Positions 1 through 7,635 of a DNA stretch of 12,191 nucleotides are shown here, piece after piece. Origin of the DNA: Alphaproteobacteria bacterium (lineage in GTDB: Bacteria > Pseudomonadota > Alphaproteobacteria > Puniceispirillales > Puniceispirillaceae); assembly GCA_011522945.1 (NCBI GenBank), contig WTHY01000127.1:1-12191 (forward strand), given 5' to 3'. The position numbers and the translations under genes were made by a program. The notes under the pieces are model-generated. The model did not search any database and was not told the DNA's origin. It saw nothing but the letters and a program-made list of their open reading frames with translations. Within the stretch, counting starts at the first letter, position 1, and each line of letters begins with the position of its first letter.

Positions 1-8
1 GGCAGAAA

Positions 9-713
9 ATGAGTGTTTTAACTGGCACAAATATGACTGGTGGCTATGGTGGCCCCCCTATTTTGCATGACTGTACTATCAAAGCTGAAGCAGAACAGAT
101 CACTGTCATTGTAGGCCCGAATGGTGCTGGCAAATCTACTGCGATGAAAGCTTTATTAGGCATGTTAAATCTGACTGGCGGCCAGATACAGCTGCGTGGT
201 GAAGATATCACCTCCCTTTCACCGCAAGCCCGTGTAGCAAAAGGGATCGGCTTTGTTCCGCAAACGCAGAATATCTTTACCGGCATGACGGTTCAGGAAA
301 ATCTGGAAATGGGCGCCTTTCTGAGAGAGGACGATTATTCAGAAACGCTTGAACAGATTTTTGAGCTATTCCCAGTGGTTCGTGAAAAGCGTGAACAATT
401 AGCAGGTGAACTCTCTGGCGGGCAACGCCAGCAGGTCGCTGTGGCTAGAGCCATGATGAATGAGCCTTCAGTGCTCTTGCTAGATGAGCCGACTGCCGGC
501 GTATCACCTATGGTTATGGATGAGTTATTTGACCGTATTTTGGACATTAAGTCGACTGGCATGGCTATCTTGATGGTTGAACAAAATGCCAGGCAGGCTC
601 TTGAGATAGCTGATAAAGGCTATGTGCTTGTTTCAGGCGAAAATCGGTTTACAGACACAGGTGCTGCGTTATTGGCAGACGCTAATGTCAGACAGTCATT
701 CTTGGGGGGCTAA
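9..713 (+). CDS. livF: Branched-chain amino acid ABC transporter ATP-binding protein LivF
   Basis: This is one of the two cytoplasmic ATPases that power a hydrophobic amino acid importer. The 234 residues match the usual LivF length. Visible motifs are Walker A GPNGAGKST (36-44), the Q-loop VPQ (83-85), the ABC signature LSGGQRQ (135-141) and Walker B LLLDEP (156-161). After Walker B comes MVEQNA, where most ABC ATPases carry the switch histidine; lack of that histidine is normal for LivF. The C-terminal GYVLVSGE stretch is also LivF-like. The ATG at 9 gives the expected N-terminus, but only 8 bases precede it, so the ribosome site cannot be judged. An in-frame ATG at codon 9 is a less likely start. 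livH follows after 5 bases, so the genes are co-transcribed. The partner ATPase LivG is not in the window and is inferred to lie upstream. Substrate range (leucine, isoleucine, valine or other) is inferred from family only. Confidence 0.95.
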   Translation: MSVLTGTNMTGGYGGPPILHDCTIKAEAEQITVIVGPNGAGKSTAMKALLGMLNLTGGQIQLRGEDITSLSPQARVAKGIGFVPQTQNIFTGMTVQENLEMGAFLREDDYSETLEQIFELFPVVREKREQLAGELSGGQRQQVAVARAMMNEPSVLLLDEPTAGVSPMVMDELFDRILDIKSTGMAILMVEQNARQALEIADKGYVLVSGENRFTDTGAALLADANVRQSFLGG

Positions 714-718
714 ACAAG

Positions 719-1744
719 ATGGATGGGTTTGGCACAGATATTTTAAATGCGCTGATACTATTTGCCAATTTTGTATTCGTGCCAGCTTTATCCTACGGCT
801 CGCAACTAGCCCTAGGTGCTGTGGGTGTAACGCTTGTTTACGGTGTTTTACGATTTGCGAATTTCGCCCATGGTGATGTGATGGCCTTTGGCACAATGAT
901 CACAATTTTTGTGACATGGGGGCTGCAATCTTACGGTATTGGCCTTGGCCCGCTGCCTACAGCTTTGCTGGCCTTGCCTGTCGCCATTCTTGGCACAATT
1001 GCGCTTGTGCTATTTTACGACAAAACTGTCTTTCAATTTTATCGCCGTAACCGCAGTGCTCCTGTGATTTATCTCGTAGCGTCAGTCGGTGTGATGTTCA
1101 TCACAAACGGGTTAGTGCGTTTGTTTATCGGACCTGATGATCGCAGATTTGCAGATGGGGAGCGCTTTATCATAAAAGCCCGCGCCTTTAAGAAAATGAC
1201 AGGCCTATCAGAGGGGCTTAGCCTGCAAGTGACGCAGGTTATCACAGTTGTTGTCGCCATTATTGCTGTAGCAGCTCTATTCTGGTTTTTGAATAAAACA
1301 AGAACTGGCAAAGCTATGCGCGCCTATTCAGATAATGAGGATCTAGCACTATTATCTGGTATCAATCCTGATCGCGTTGTTATGGTGACTTGGATATTGG
1401 CAGGCACATTAGCCTGTATTGCTGGCACCTTATATGGCCTTGATAAGAGTTTTAAGCCCTTTACTTATTTCCATTTACTATTACCTATTTTCGCCGCGGC
1501 TATTGTAGGTGGCATCGGTCAGCCTGTGGGCGCTATTATAGGTGGCTATGTGGTCGCCTTTTCAGAGGTTATGGCTACTTATGCCTATAAAAAATTCCTG
1601 AAATATCTTCTGCCAGATGATATGGCACCATCTACATTGATGCAGTTTCTATCAACAGATTATAAATTTGCGATTTCCTTTATCATTCTGGTTCTGGTCT
1701 TGCTCATAAGACCTACCGGCATTTTTCGGGGGAGGGTCTATTAA
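719..1744 (+). CDS. livH: Branched-chain amino acid ABC transporter permease LivH
   Basis: This inner-membrane permease subunit is very hydrophobic, with about eight or more membrane segments. Family features include the N-terminal GVTLVYGVLRFANFAHGD region (36-53) and the cytoplasmic coupling loop GKAMRAYSDNEDLALLSGI (197-215), which docks on the ATPases. The AAIVGGIGQPVGAIIGG segment (260-276) is also typical. At 341 residues it is about 30 longer than E. coli LivH (308). Much of the excess seems to be a polar stretch around 300-327 before the last membrane helix, plus a charged segment around 139-161. The ATG at 719 is preceded by a run of six G (704-709), a plausible ribosome site. The stop overlaps the livM start by one base (TAATG at 1742-1746), which implies translational coupling and equal production of the two permease halves. 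Confidence 0.95.
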   Translation: MDGFGTDILNALILFANFVFVPALSYGSQLALGAVGVTLVYGVLRFANFAHGDVMAFGTMITIFVTWGLQSYGIGLGPLPTALLALPVAILGTIALVLFYDKTVFQFYRRNRSAPVIYLVASVGVMFITNGLVRLFIGPDDRRFADGERFIIKARAFKKMTGLSEGLSLQVTQVITVVVAIIAVAALFWFLNKTRTGKAMRAYSDNEDLALLSGINPDRVVMVTWILAGTLACIAGTLYGLDKSFKPFTYFHLLLPIFAAAIVGGIGQPVGAIIGGYVVAFSEVMATYAYKKFLKYLLPDDMAPSTLMQFLSTDYKFAISFIILVLVLLIRPTGIFRGRVY

Positions 1745-3120
1745 TGGCACCGCAGATTCACACTGATCAAAATCAGAGGCTTCGCGCTGTTATCGCTTTT
1801 GGGCTTCTTGGCTTAGGGCTCATAGCAGTGGGTATATTACAAAGCTGGAATAGTGCCTTTGGTGTTTTGAATCTATGTATGATCTCAGCTGTTATGGCAC
1901 TTGGCCTAAATGTGCAATGGGGATATGCAGGTCTATTTAATGCTGGTGTGATGGCGTTTGCAGCGATTGGCGGTCTGACAGCTGTACTTGTTTCACATCC
2001 GCCTGTTGTTGAAGCCTGGCAGGCTGGCGGCACTTATTTAATCGGAAGTCTGGCTGCTCTTATTGCTACAATTCTCCTCATCCGCTCTGTGCGCCCACGC
2101 CTGCCAGAAGGGCGTATTCGATTTTGGGGCACAGTCCTCATAACAATTACAGCCTATGTGATTATTCGCAGCTTGTTTCGTGAAGGCGCAGGGTTGGTTG
2201 AAGCTGTAAACCCGGCAAAGACTGGCTTTCTGGGCGGGCTAGGCCTGCCAATCATCACATCCTGGATCATTGCGGGATTTGTGGCAGGGGGATTGGCCTG
2301 GGCCATTGGCAAAATTTCTCTGGGACTCCGCTCAGATTATCTGGCTATTGCCACACTTGGCATTGCCGAAATTGTAATTGCCGTGATCAAATTTGAAGAT
2401 TGGCTCGCACGTGGCGTTAAAAACGTCACTGGCTTATCACGGCCTGTTCCTTATGAGATTGACTTACAAGAATCAGACAGCTTCATTGGATGGGTTCGCT
2501 GGTGGTATCAGGACACACTCTCAGCATCTGATAATAGCGTGAAGCTGCTAAATGAACTTGTTATTTCCAGCTCATCTATCTTTGTGAAGCTCTGCTATTC
2601 CGGCATTTTATTGGCAGCCCTCATAATCTTGCTAACGCTGGCCAACAGAGCCGCTCGCTCACCTTGGGGCAGAATGATGCGCGCTATTCGTGATAATGAG
2701 CATGCCGCATCTGCCATGGGCAAGGATGTTGTCTATCGCCATCGTCAGGCATTTATCGTTGGGTCAGCTATTGTTGGGATTGGCGGTGCGATGCTCACAA
2801 CGATAGATGGTCAATTTACGCCTTCTAGCTATAATCCTCTGCGGTTTACCTTCATCATCTGGGTGATGGTTATTGTTGGCGGCTCAGGCAATAATTTGGG
2901 CTCTATTCTGGGGGGCGCAATTATCTGGTTTACCTGGGTGCAGGCAGAGCCAGCCGCGCAATTCGTCATGCAAAATATTGCGGGTTTTCTGCCCGAAGAG
3001 AGTGCGCTTGCGGATCATTTGAGTGATATTGCGCCGCATATGCGCTTATTTACGATGGGATTAGTTTTATTATTAGTTATGCGATTTGCCCCTCGTGGCA
3101 TCCTTGCCGAGCGCCGATAA
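1744..3120 (+). CDS. livM: Branched-chain amino acid ABC transporter permease LivM
   Basis: This is the second permease subunit, expected to pair with LivH in the inner membrane. It has many hydrophobic helices. Family landmarks are WGYAGLFNAGVMAF (59-72), LRSDYLAIATLGIAEI (195-210) and the ATPase-contacting loop SPWGRMMRAIRDNEHAASAM (306-325). FIIWVMVIVGGSGNNLGSIL also matches the family. The protein ends in RFAPRGILAERR, typical of LivM. At 458 residues it is longer than E. coli LivM (425). A polar, aromatic-rich stretch at about 223-283 between two membrane segments is the main extra part. The purine-rich block GGGGGAGGG (1728-1736), inside the end of livH, sits 7 bases before the ATG and is a strong ribosome site for the one-base-overlap start. 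It is followed by a 132-base gap and the binding-protein gene on the same strand. Confidence 0.95.
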   Translation: MAPQIHTDQNQRLRAVIAFGLLGLGLIAVGILQSWNSAFGVLNLCMISAVMALGLNVQWGYAGLFNAGVMAFAAIGGLTAVLVSHPPVVEAWQAGGTYLIGSLAALIATILLIRSVRPRLPEGRIRFWGTVLITITAYVIIRSLFREGAGLVEAVNPAKTGFLGGLGLPIITSWIIAGFVAGGLAWAIGKISLGLRSDYLAIATLGIAEIVIAVIKFEDWLARGVKNVTGLSRPVPYEIDLQESDSFIGWVRWWYQDTLSASDNSVKLLNELVISSSSIFVKLCYSGILLAALIILLTLANRAARSPWGRMMRAIRDNEHAASAMGKDVVYRHRQAFIVGSAIVGIGGAMLTTIDGQFTPSSYNPLRFTFIIWVMVIVGGSGNNLGSILGGAIIWFTWVQAEPAAQFVMQNIAGFLPEESALADHLSDIAPHMRLFTMGLVLLLVMRFAPRGILAERR

Positions 3121-3252
3121 CCTATCAGCGTGACAGCGTCATAGGGAGAGAATCACGAACTGGCATAGAATCTATTTGATTCTTCTGATAGGTTTTGGCC
3201 AGTATATGATTACAATTACGTTTCGGACCTTGTTTCACTGGAGGAGACCAAA
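3119..3252 (+). promoter_or_regulatory. Structured intergenic leader between livM and the binding-protein gene
   Basis: This 132-base gap can fold well. AACCTATCAG (3119-3128, starting in the livM stop codon) is perfectly complementary over 10 bases to CTGATAGGTT (3185-3194). Inside that closing stem lie two smaller hairpins: TGAC-AGC-GTCA (3131-3141) and AGAATC-TATTT-GATTCT (3167-3183). A second AGAATC at 3149-3154 could compete for the same GATTCT. CCTA (3121-3124) can also pair with TAGG (3142-3145), so a rival fold exists. Downstream, TATGAT (3205-3210) and TACAAT (3211-3216) resemble -10 boxes, but I see no good -35. GGAGGAG (3240-3246) is the ribosome site for the next gene. The likely role is to raise or control binding-protein expression relative to the permeases, by a promoter, an RNA processing site or attenuation. 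The pairing is visible; the function is inference. Confidence 0.4.
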
Positions 3253-4434
3253 ATGAAAAAGATTACGATAGCCGCCCTAGCTGCCATCATGGCATCTAGC
3301 GTGGCACAGGCAGAGATTAAGATGGGTGTGATCCTCGGTTTCACGGGCCCTATTGAATCTCTAACACCTGCTATGGCTGATTCAGCTGAGCTAGCATTTA
3401 AAGAAGCATCAGAGTCTGGCAAGCTACTAGGCGGTGAGACCATCTCTGTAGTGCGTGGTGATTCCACATGTATTGATGCAGCGGCTGGCTCAGCAGCGGC
3501 AGAACGTATGATTACAGCTGACGGCGTAGCTGGCATTATGGGTGCTGACTGCTCAGGTGTAACAACAGCTATTGCCAGCAATGTAGCTATTCCAAACGGT
3601 GTTGTGATGGTATCACCATCAGCAACATCGCCAGCCCTGACAGATATTGAGGATAATGGCTATTTCTTCCGCACAGCACCTTCTGATGCACGTGGTGGCC
3701 AGGTTATGGCACAGGTTGTTATCGAGCGTGGCATTACAGATGTGGCTGTAACCTATGAAAATAGTGATTATGGCAAAGGCTTGTCAGATTCCTTCATCAC
3801 GAACTTCAAAGCCCTTGGTGGCGAGGTAACAGCAACAGCAGCACATGAAAATGGCAAAGCAGATTATTCTGCTGAAGTTGCAGCCCTGTCAGCTGGTGGC
3901 TCAGACATTCTGGTTGTGATTGGCTATCTTGACCAAGGTGGTCGCGGCATTATCCAAAGCTCAATCGACACAGATGCCTTTGAAAATTATGTGCTTGGCG
4001 ATGGCATGATCGGTCAGTCTCTGATTGATAATGTTGATGGCGATTTAACAGGCGCAATTGGCTCACTACCTGGCTCAGAATCAAGTGGTGCTCTAATGTT
4101 CCTAGACTTGGCAGCCTCTGCCGGTCTTGATGGTGATGGCCCATTCCGTGCAGAATCCTATGATGCCGCAGCATTGATGGTTCTAGCGATGCAGGCTGGT
4201 GGCAATGCTGACCGTGCGACAATTGCAGAAAATCTGATGTCAGTGGCAAACGCACCTGGCAAGAGACTAATGCCTGGTGAGCTTGCACGTGGCCTTGAAA
4301 TTTTGGCTGCTGGCGGTGAAGTGAATTATGAAGGCGCTTCAAATGTTGAGCTAACAGATGTTGGTGAAGCATCAGGCACTTACAAAATCCTGGAAATCAA
4401 AGATGGTGCTTTCAACACAATTGATGTGCGCTAA
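3253..4434 (+). CDS. LivJ/LivK-type periplasmic amino acid-binding protein
   Basis: This is the solute-binding component of the importer encoded just upstream; it captures the substrate in the periplasm. Residues 1-20 form a classic Sec signal peptide: MKK, a hydrophobic core, then cleavage after AQA. It is not a lipoprotein, since no cysteine follows the cleavage site. The mature part starts EIKMGVILGFTGPIES, typical of the Peripl_BP_6 (type I) fold. SPSATSPALT (121-130) lies in the ligand-binding region and AESYDAAALMVLA (300-312) is another family block. The only two cysteines, C73 and C100, are spaced like the disulfide of E. coli LIV-binding protein. The length of 393 is near the family norm. 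A near-ideal ribosome site, GGAGGAG, lies 6 bases before the ATG, as expected for a protein needed in excess. A strong terminator follows. The exact ligand cannot be read from sequence; amides or other amino acids are possible. Confidence 0.93.
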   Translation: MKKITIAALAAIMASSVAQAEIKMGVILGFTGPIESLTPAMADSAELAFKEASESGKLLGGETISVVRGDSTCIDAAAGSAAAERMITADGVAGIMGADCSGVTTAIASNVAIPNGVVMVSPSATSPALTDIEDNGYFFRTAPSDARGGQVMAQVVIERGITDVAVTYENSDYGKGLSDSFITNFKALGGEVTATAAHENGKADYSAEVAALSAGGSDILVVIGYLDQGGRGIIQSSIDTDAFENYVLGDGMIGQSLIDNVDGDLTGAIGSLPGSESSGALMFLDLAASAGLDGDGPFRAESYDAAALMVLAMQAGGNADRATIAENLMSVANAPGKRLMPGELARGLEILAAGGEVNYEGASNVELTDVGEASGTYKILEIKDGAFNTIDVR

Positions 4435-4439
4435 GCTTT

Positions 4440-4490
4440 AGATATAAATGTAAAAAAGCCCAGCGAAACAGCTGGGCTTTTTTTATATCT
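4440..4490. terminator. Bidirectional intrinsic terminator between convergent genes
   Basis: The core stem pairs AGCCCAGC (4457-4464) with GCTGGGCT (4471-4478) around a GAAACA loop. A further A6/T6 pairing (4452-4456 with 4479-4483) lengthens it to 13 base pairs. Beyond a 3-base bulge (TGT, 4449-4451), AGATATAAA (4440-4448) pairs with TTTATATCT (4482-4490), with slight sharing of T residues. Seven T follow the GC stem on the plus strand and six on the minus strand, so it should stop transcripts from both sides. It ends the liv operon and, in reverse, the hem cluster. The hemY stop codon (4483-4485) lies inside the outer stem. Confidence 0.92.
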
Positions 4491-5796
4491 GGTGCTCGAG
4501 ACGCTCTGGCATGGACCTGCCTAAAGGTGGCTGCCAATCTATACTAGCCAGCCCTTGGCATGATGGGCAAATACCCTCAAATTGCGGCGTGACAATCTGG
4601 CAATCTGAACAGCGCCAAGCTGGTCCATGTGGCGCATGCGCAGCACTAACCATAGCTGCTGCTGCCTCTGCAGGCTTTTCAGCAATCTCAGCTAATTCAG
4701 CCTGCATGAGAAAATAGGCATTTGTCTGCGCCAAGGGCGCGACTTTACTAAGCAGATTTGAGGCAGATGCCCAAATGCCTGCATCCAGAGCGGCACGGGC
4801 AACAACCAACTTCGCGTCATCAGCCTTCTCTGACGTCTCCGCAAGTTTTGACAGGCGGGAAATAAGCTGACCACCATTATCGCCGCTTGCACGCTGAATA
4901 TGACCAACAAAATCAGGATGCGGCTGAGCCATAAATTGTTTTTCAAGCCGCTTCAGACTGCGTTTTGAATAGCCCTCATCAGCGTCAAAAGCAGCCTTTG
5001 ACAAAAGTGCTGGCAGAAAATCTGCCTGACGCCGCAACGCTGCCGCTAAATGCGTTTCACGCTCTATTCCTGTTGCCGTCTCAGCCTGAAGCCAGCTTAA
5101 ACAGGCCATCTGACGAATATAATGTGATTTTTCCGTCAGCTCTAAATATGTGTCTGTAGAGAGCACCTGCAAAACATCTTGCGCATCTGACCAGTTTTCT
5201 GATGCCAGATGATGCTGTAGCATGTGGTGACCAGCGGCACGCGAATCTGGCTGCAAGGCGAGCGCTTTTTGTGCAGAAGCAAGTGCTGCATTTTTATCCT
5301 GTTTGTTAAGATGTAATTGCATCAACCCAAGCTGGCCAAAATAGGCTGTCTCTTTTTTCCCTGCCAATGCCGTAAAATACCGTAAGGCTGCGCCTGTATC
5401 GCCAAGCGCATGGGCAGACTGCGCTGCCAGCAAATCTGGCAGCATACCGCGCCCCATAAGCCGTTCTGCCTTGCGTGCCTGACGGCGGGCTGATCGCAAA
5501 TCCCCCGCAGCTAAAGCCACCAGCCCAAGGCCAAGTGCCTGCTCACCTTGCTGACGGCGGCGCTGTACCCAGCCAGCGCCTAGTAAGCGAGGCCATAATT
5601 TCACAGCGCGCCATCCGCGGTCTAATATTATAAGCATAAGACAGCCCAATCCGATGACTGCAACCATAAAGCTTGTCTGTATTTCCAGCCTATATCCTAG
5701 CCATTCCAGACTGGTTGTGCCTTGCTGTGCGGCAAGCCAACTCACAAGAAAGGCAACCAGCCCGCCTAAGATAATGATTTGTATAATCCGAAACAT
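4483..5796 (-). CDS. hemY: HemY-type TPR membrane protein
   Basis: This is the proteobacterial 'HemY' tetratricopeptide protein, not the Bacillus protoporphyrinogen oxidase that shares the name. Two membrane helices (about 5-23 and 42-60) flank the HemY_N block with LEWLGYRLEIQTS. A long helical, alanine-rich region (about 80-385) carries TPR-like repeats and probably faces the cytoplasm. The C-terminus has a CxxC-x10-CxxC knuckle (C396, C399, C410, C413) followed by SIDWQPP, as in alphaproteobacterial HemY and resembling the rubredoxin-like end of LapB. Its biochemical role is unproven; envelope or complex assembly near heme synthesis is an inference. I chose the ATG at 5796, which overlaps the stop of the upstream gene by one base (TGATG); a GTG one codon earlier (5799) is also possible. 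It is the last gene of the cluster, ending in the bidirectional terminator. Confidence 0.88.
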   Translation of the reverse strand: MFRIIQIIILGGLVAFLVSWLAAQQGTTSLEWLGYRLEIQTSFMVAVIGLGCLMLIILDRGWRAVKLWPRLLGAGWVQRRRQQGEQALGLGLVALAAGDLRSARRQARKAERLMGRGMLPDLLAAQSAHALGDTGAALRYFTALAGKKETAYFGQLGLMQLHLNKQDKNAALASAQKALALQPDSRAAGHHMLQHHLASENWSDAQDVLQVLSTDTYLELTEKSHYIRQMACLSWLQAETATGIERETHLAAALRRQADFLPALLSKAAFDADEGYSKRSLKRLEKQFMAQPHPDFVGHIQRASGDNGGQLISRLSKLAETSEKADDAKLVVARAALDAGIWASASNLLSKVAPLAQTNAYFLMQAELAEIAEKPAEAAAAMVSAAHAPHGPAWRCSDCQIVTPQFEGICPSCQGLASIDWQPPLGRSMPERLEHQI

Positions 5797-6857
5797 CACA
5801 AGCCACCATCTTGCTTGACGGCAGACGCAATCAATGCATCAAGGGCTGTCCGACTTTCAAAGCGTGACTGCCAGTTTTGCACAGCTGAAAGATCTAAATT
5901 TTCCATTGCAATCAGCGCCTTTGCCACGGCCGCTAACCCGCCATTTGACACAAGCTGATGAAACGCATCTAGCTTGCTATCTTTCAGCCTTTCAGGCGTC
6001 GCTTCAATTTTTTCAAACCGCACAAAATTTTCTAGCCAGAATAGCCAGCCAGTATCCTCATCTGTGCCTGTCATGGCTTCAGTAGGGGTTGGCGGTTTTG
6101 CAAGATGCGCAGCTTCAACGAGGGCATAGGCATCTGAAATCAAGCTCTGATGAGACGCTGTTTCGGCTTCAGATAATGCGTCAATAATGTCCTGCTGAGC
6201 AGCGCGCCATCCATTTGCAGGTGGTGTGAGTTCTGTAAGTCTAGACTGCCAATATCCTAGATCCTGACCAAGCTGACTTGCTGTTGCTAACCCTTCAAAC
6301 CAGATATTGCTGGCTTGCGGTGCTGGTGGCTGATTGGCTATCTGTTCTGAGAGTTTCTTATCAATATCCTTCGTAATGACGGCAAGTTCTGAGCGCAATA
6401 TCTCAAGCGTTTGCGCAAACTCAGCCCGTTCTGCATCTTGCTCTGCATCACGAAGCACTTGGCTTTGATATGTCTGTTCAACCAATTGGGCAAATTGCAC
6501 CTCAATCTCAGAAAGCCTAGTTTCAATGTCCTGAAACGCTGTCTGGATGTCGGCTCTATCTGCGTTACGAGCCAGCTGCCAGGCAGGCTGACCAGCATCA
6601 GGGTTTAGGACCCTATCTAATTGCGGCAGGAACACTGCAATAAGGGCAATCACAGACAAGCAAAATGTAAGGTAAATTAGACCAGATCTGCCCGTACTGC
6701 CTGCTAGAGTCTGTGTTGTCTTCCTATCATCTGCACGCTGCTCGGCTTTTGCTTTACGCTTGGCTTTCTTGGGCTGCGCGGCACCATCAATCACATCCTG
6801 AGATGCTGGTATTTCGCCTTTTTGAGCTGTTCTATCTATATCTGATGTTCCTGCCAT
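5796..6857 (-). CDS. Mitofilin/Mic60-like inner-membrane protein
   Basis: This is a probable alphaproteobacterial homologue of mitochondrial Mic60, a membrane-shaping protein. The layout fits: a charged, lysine-rich cytoplasmic tail (1-57), one membrane helix (about 58-80), a glutamate/glutamine-rich coiled coil (about 100-172), a proline-rich hinge (QPPAP, 176-180) and an all-helical C-terminal domain. The end of that domain (about 300-345, with AVAKALIAMENLDLSAVQNW) resembles the mitofilin signature. At 353 residues it is compact. Position between hemD and hemY is where this family is usually found in Alphaproteobacteria; the older label there is HemX-like. The start ATG at 6857 has only a weak, distant purine stretch upstream, and there are 40 bases from the hemD stop. 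Its stop overlaps the hemY start, so the two membrane proteins are translationally coupled. The family call rests on layout and position more than on identity, so confidence is moderate. Confidence 0.75.
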   Translation of the reverse strand: MAGTSDIDRTAQKGEIPASQDVIDGAAQPKKAKRKAKAEQRADDRKTTQTLAGSTGRSGLIYLTFCLSVIALIAVFLPQLDRVLNPDAGQPAWQLARNADRADIQTAFQDIETRLSEIEVQFAQLVEQTYQSQVLRDAEQDAERAEFAQTLEILRSELAVITKDIDKKLSEQIANQPPAPQASNIWFEGLATASQLGQDLGYWQSRLTELTPPANGWRAAQQDIIDALSEAETASHQSLISDAYALVEAAHLAKPPTPTEAMTGTDEDTGWLFWLENFVRFEKIEATPERLKDSKLDAFHQLVSNGGLAAVAKALIAMENLDLSAVQNWQSRFESRTALDALIASAVKQDGGL

Positions 6858-6897
6858 CTGTTTGATATGCCATCCTATGTTTTGGCCATTTTGTCTA

Positions 6898-7608
6898 TTA
6901 CGACAGGCTGCTTCTTGCCCATGCTTCAGCTGCCTCCAACATCGCCTGATGAGACGGTGAAGGCGCTACAACTATGCGTGCCCATTGTGCTGAGACAGCT
7001 TCTGCAACACGTTGGTTTGGCACAATCAAGACCCATCTTTCATGATGATGCCATAGACCAGCCTGCTCTAGCAATCTCGCAAACTGGTCTAAATGCTGAG
7101 CAGAAAAACACATCACAGCTTGCACCTTATAGCACTCAGCTTCTGTTGCTATCGATGGCGGGGCTTGCCGGACAGGCATGAGCTTATATATTGCTGTATC
7201 TTTGACCTGATATCCGGCATCTCGAAGGGCTTTGCCAATATCAAACTGCACTACCTCGCCATGCGGCCAATAAAAGGCGCCCTCCTCTGCTGCTGTCTCT
7301 GCCTGAATAATTTCAGCAAGGCGTGCTGCATCAGCATCACCAGCGATTACTCTGGAAAAGCCTGCATCTCGTGCCACACGCGCACTACCAGCACCAACAC
7401 AATAGGCTGTTTTGCTAAGCCCTATATCTGCAGCTGCGACTGCATATCTACTGGTATAAATGATAGCTTGAAATTGCGTTTCATGCAGTGTGGGGGGCGT
7501 ATGATAAACAATTTGCATGACGGGTGCTGGCGCCGAAGCCAAGCCCATTTCGGCTAGCGTCTTGGCATCCTGTTCTGCATCTATTTTGGCTCTGACGCAG
7601 AGTATCAT
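6898..7608 (-). CDS. hemD: Uroporphyrinogen-III synthase HemD
   Basis: HemD closes and inverts ring D of hydroxymethylbilane to give uroporphyrinogen III in the cytoplasm, the branch point to heme, siroheme and corrinoids. The family is poorly conserved, so the call rests on weak motifs plus context. Motifs are YCVGAGSARVARDAGF (69-84), matching the usual VG..TA..l...G region, IYKLMPV (140-146), MCFSAQHLDQFARLL (166-180) and IVPNQRVAEAV (195-205) followed by VVAPSPSHQAML. The length of 236 is typical. The ATG at 7608 has a good ribosome site, GGAGG at 7615-7619 on the minus strand, 6-7 bases away. It follows hemC after 27 bases, so substrate producer and consumer are made together. Confidence 0.88.
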   Translation of the reverse strand: MILCVRAKIDAEQDAKTLAEMGLASAPAPVMQIVYHTPPTLHETQFQAIIYTSRYAVAAADIGLSKTAYCVGAGSARVARDAGFSRVIAGDADAARLAEIIQAETAAEEGAFYWPHGEVVQFDIGKALRDAGYQVKDTAIYKLMPVRQAPPSIATEAECYKVQAVMCFSAQHLDQFARLLEQAGLWHHHERWVLIVPNQRVAEAVSAQWARIVVAPSPSHQAMLEAAEAWARSSLS

Positions 7609-7635
7609 TTATAGCCTCCGGGTCTGTTTATACAG

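Noticed and set aside
3205..3216. TATGAT and TACAAT as -10 boxes for the binding-protein gene
   Set aside because: No convincing -35 lies at suitable spacing, so I mention them only as possibilities within the leader and do not assign a promoter.
3950..4372. 140-residue open frame on the minus strand inside the binding-protein gene
   Set aside because: It is histidine/leucine/glutamine-rich, as expected for the antisense of a coding region, has no recognisable motif and fully overlaps a secure gene.
4483..5796. Protoporphyrinogen oxidase for the hemY gene
   Set aside because: The protein has two membrane helices, TPR-like repeats and a cysteine knuckle but no FAD-binding motif, so it is the proteobacterial HemY TPR family and not the oxidase of the same name.
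7093..7557. 154-residue open frame on the plus strand opposite hemD
   Set aside because: It is cysteine-rich with no domain signal and lies entirely antisense to hemD, which has a good ribosome site and operon context.
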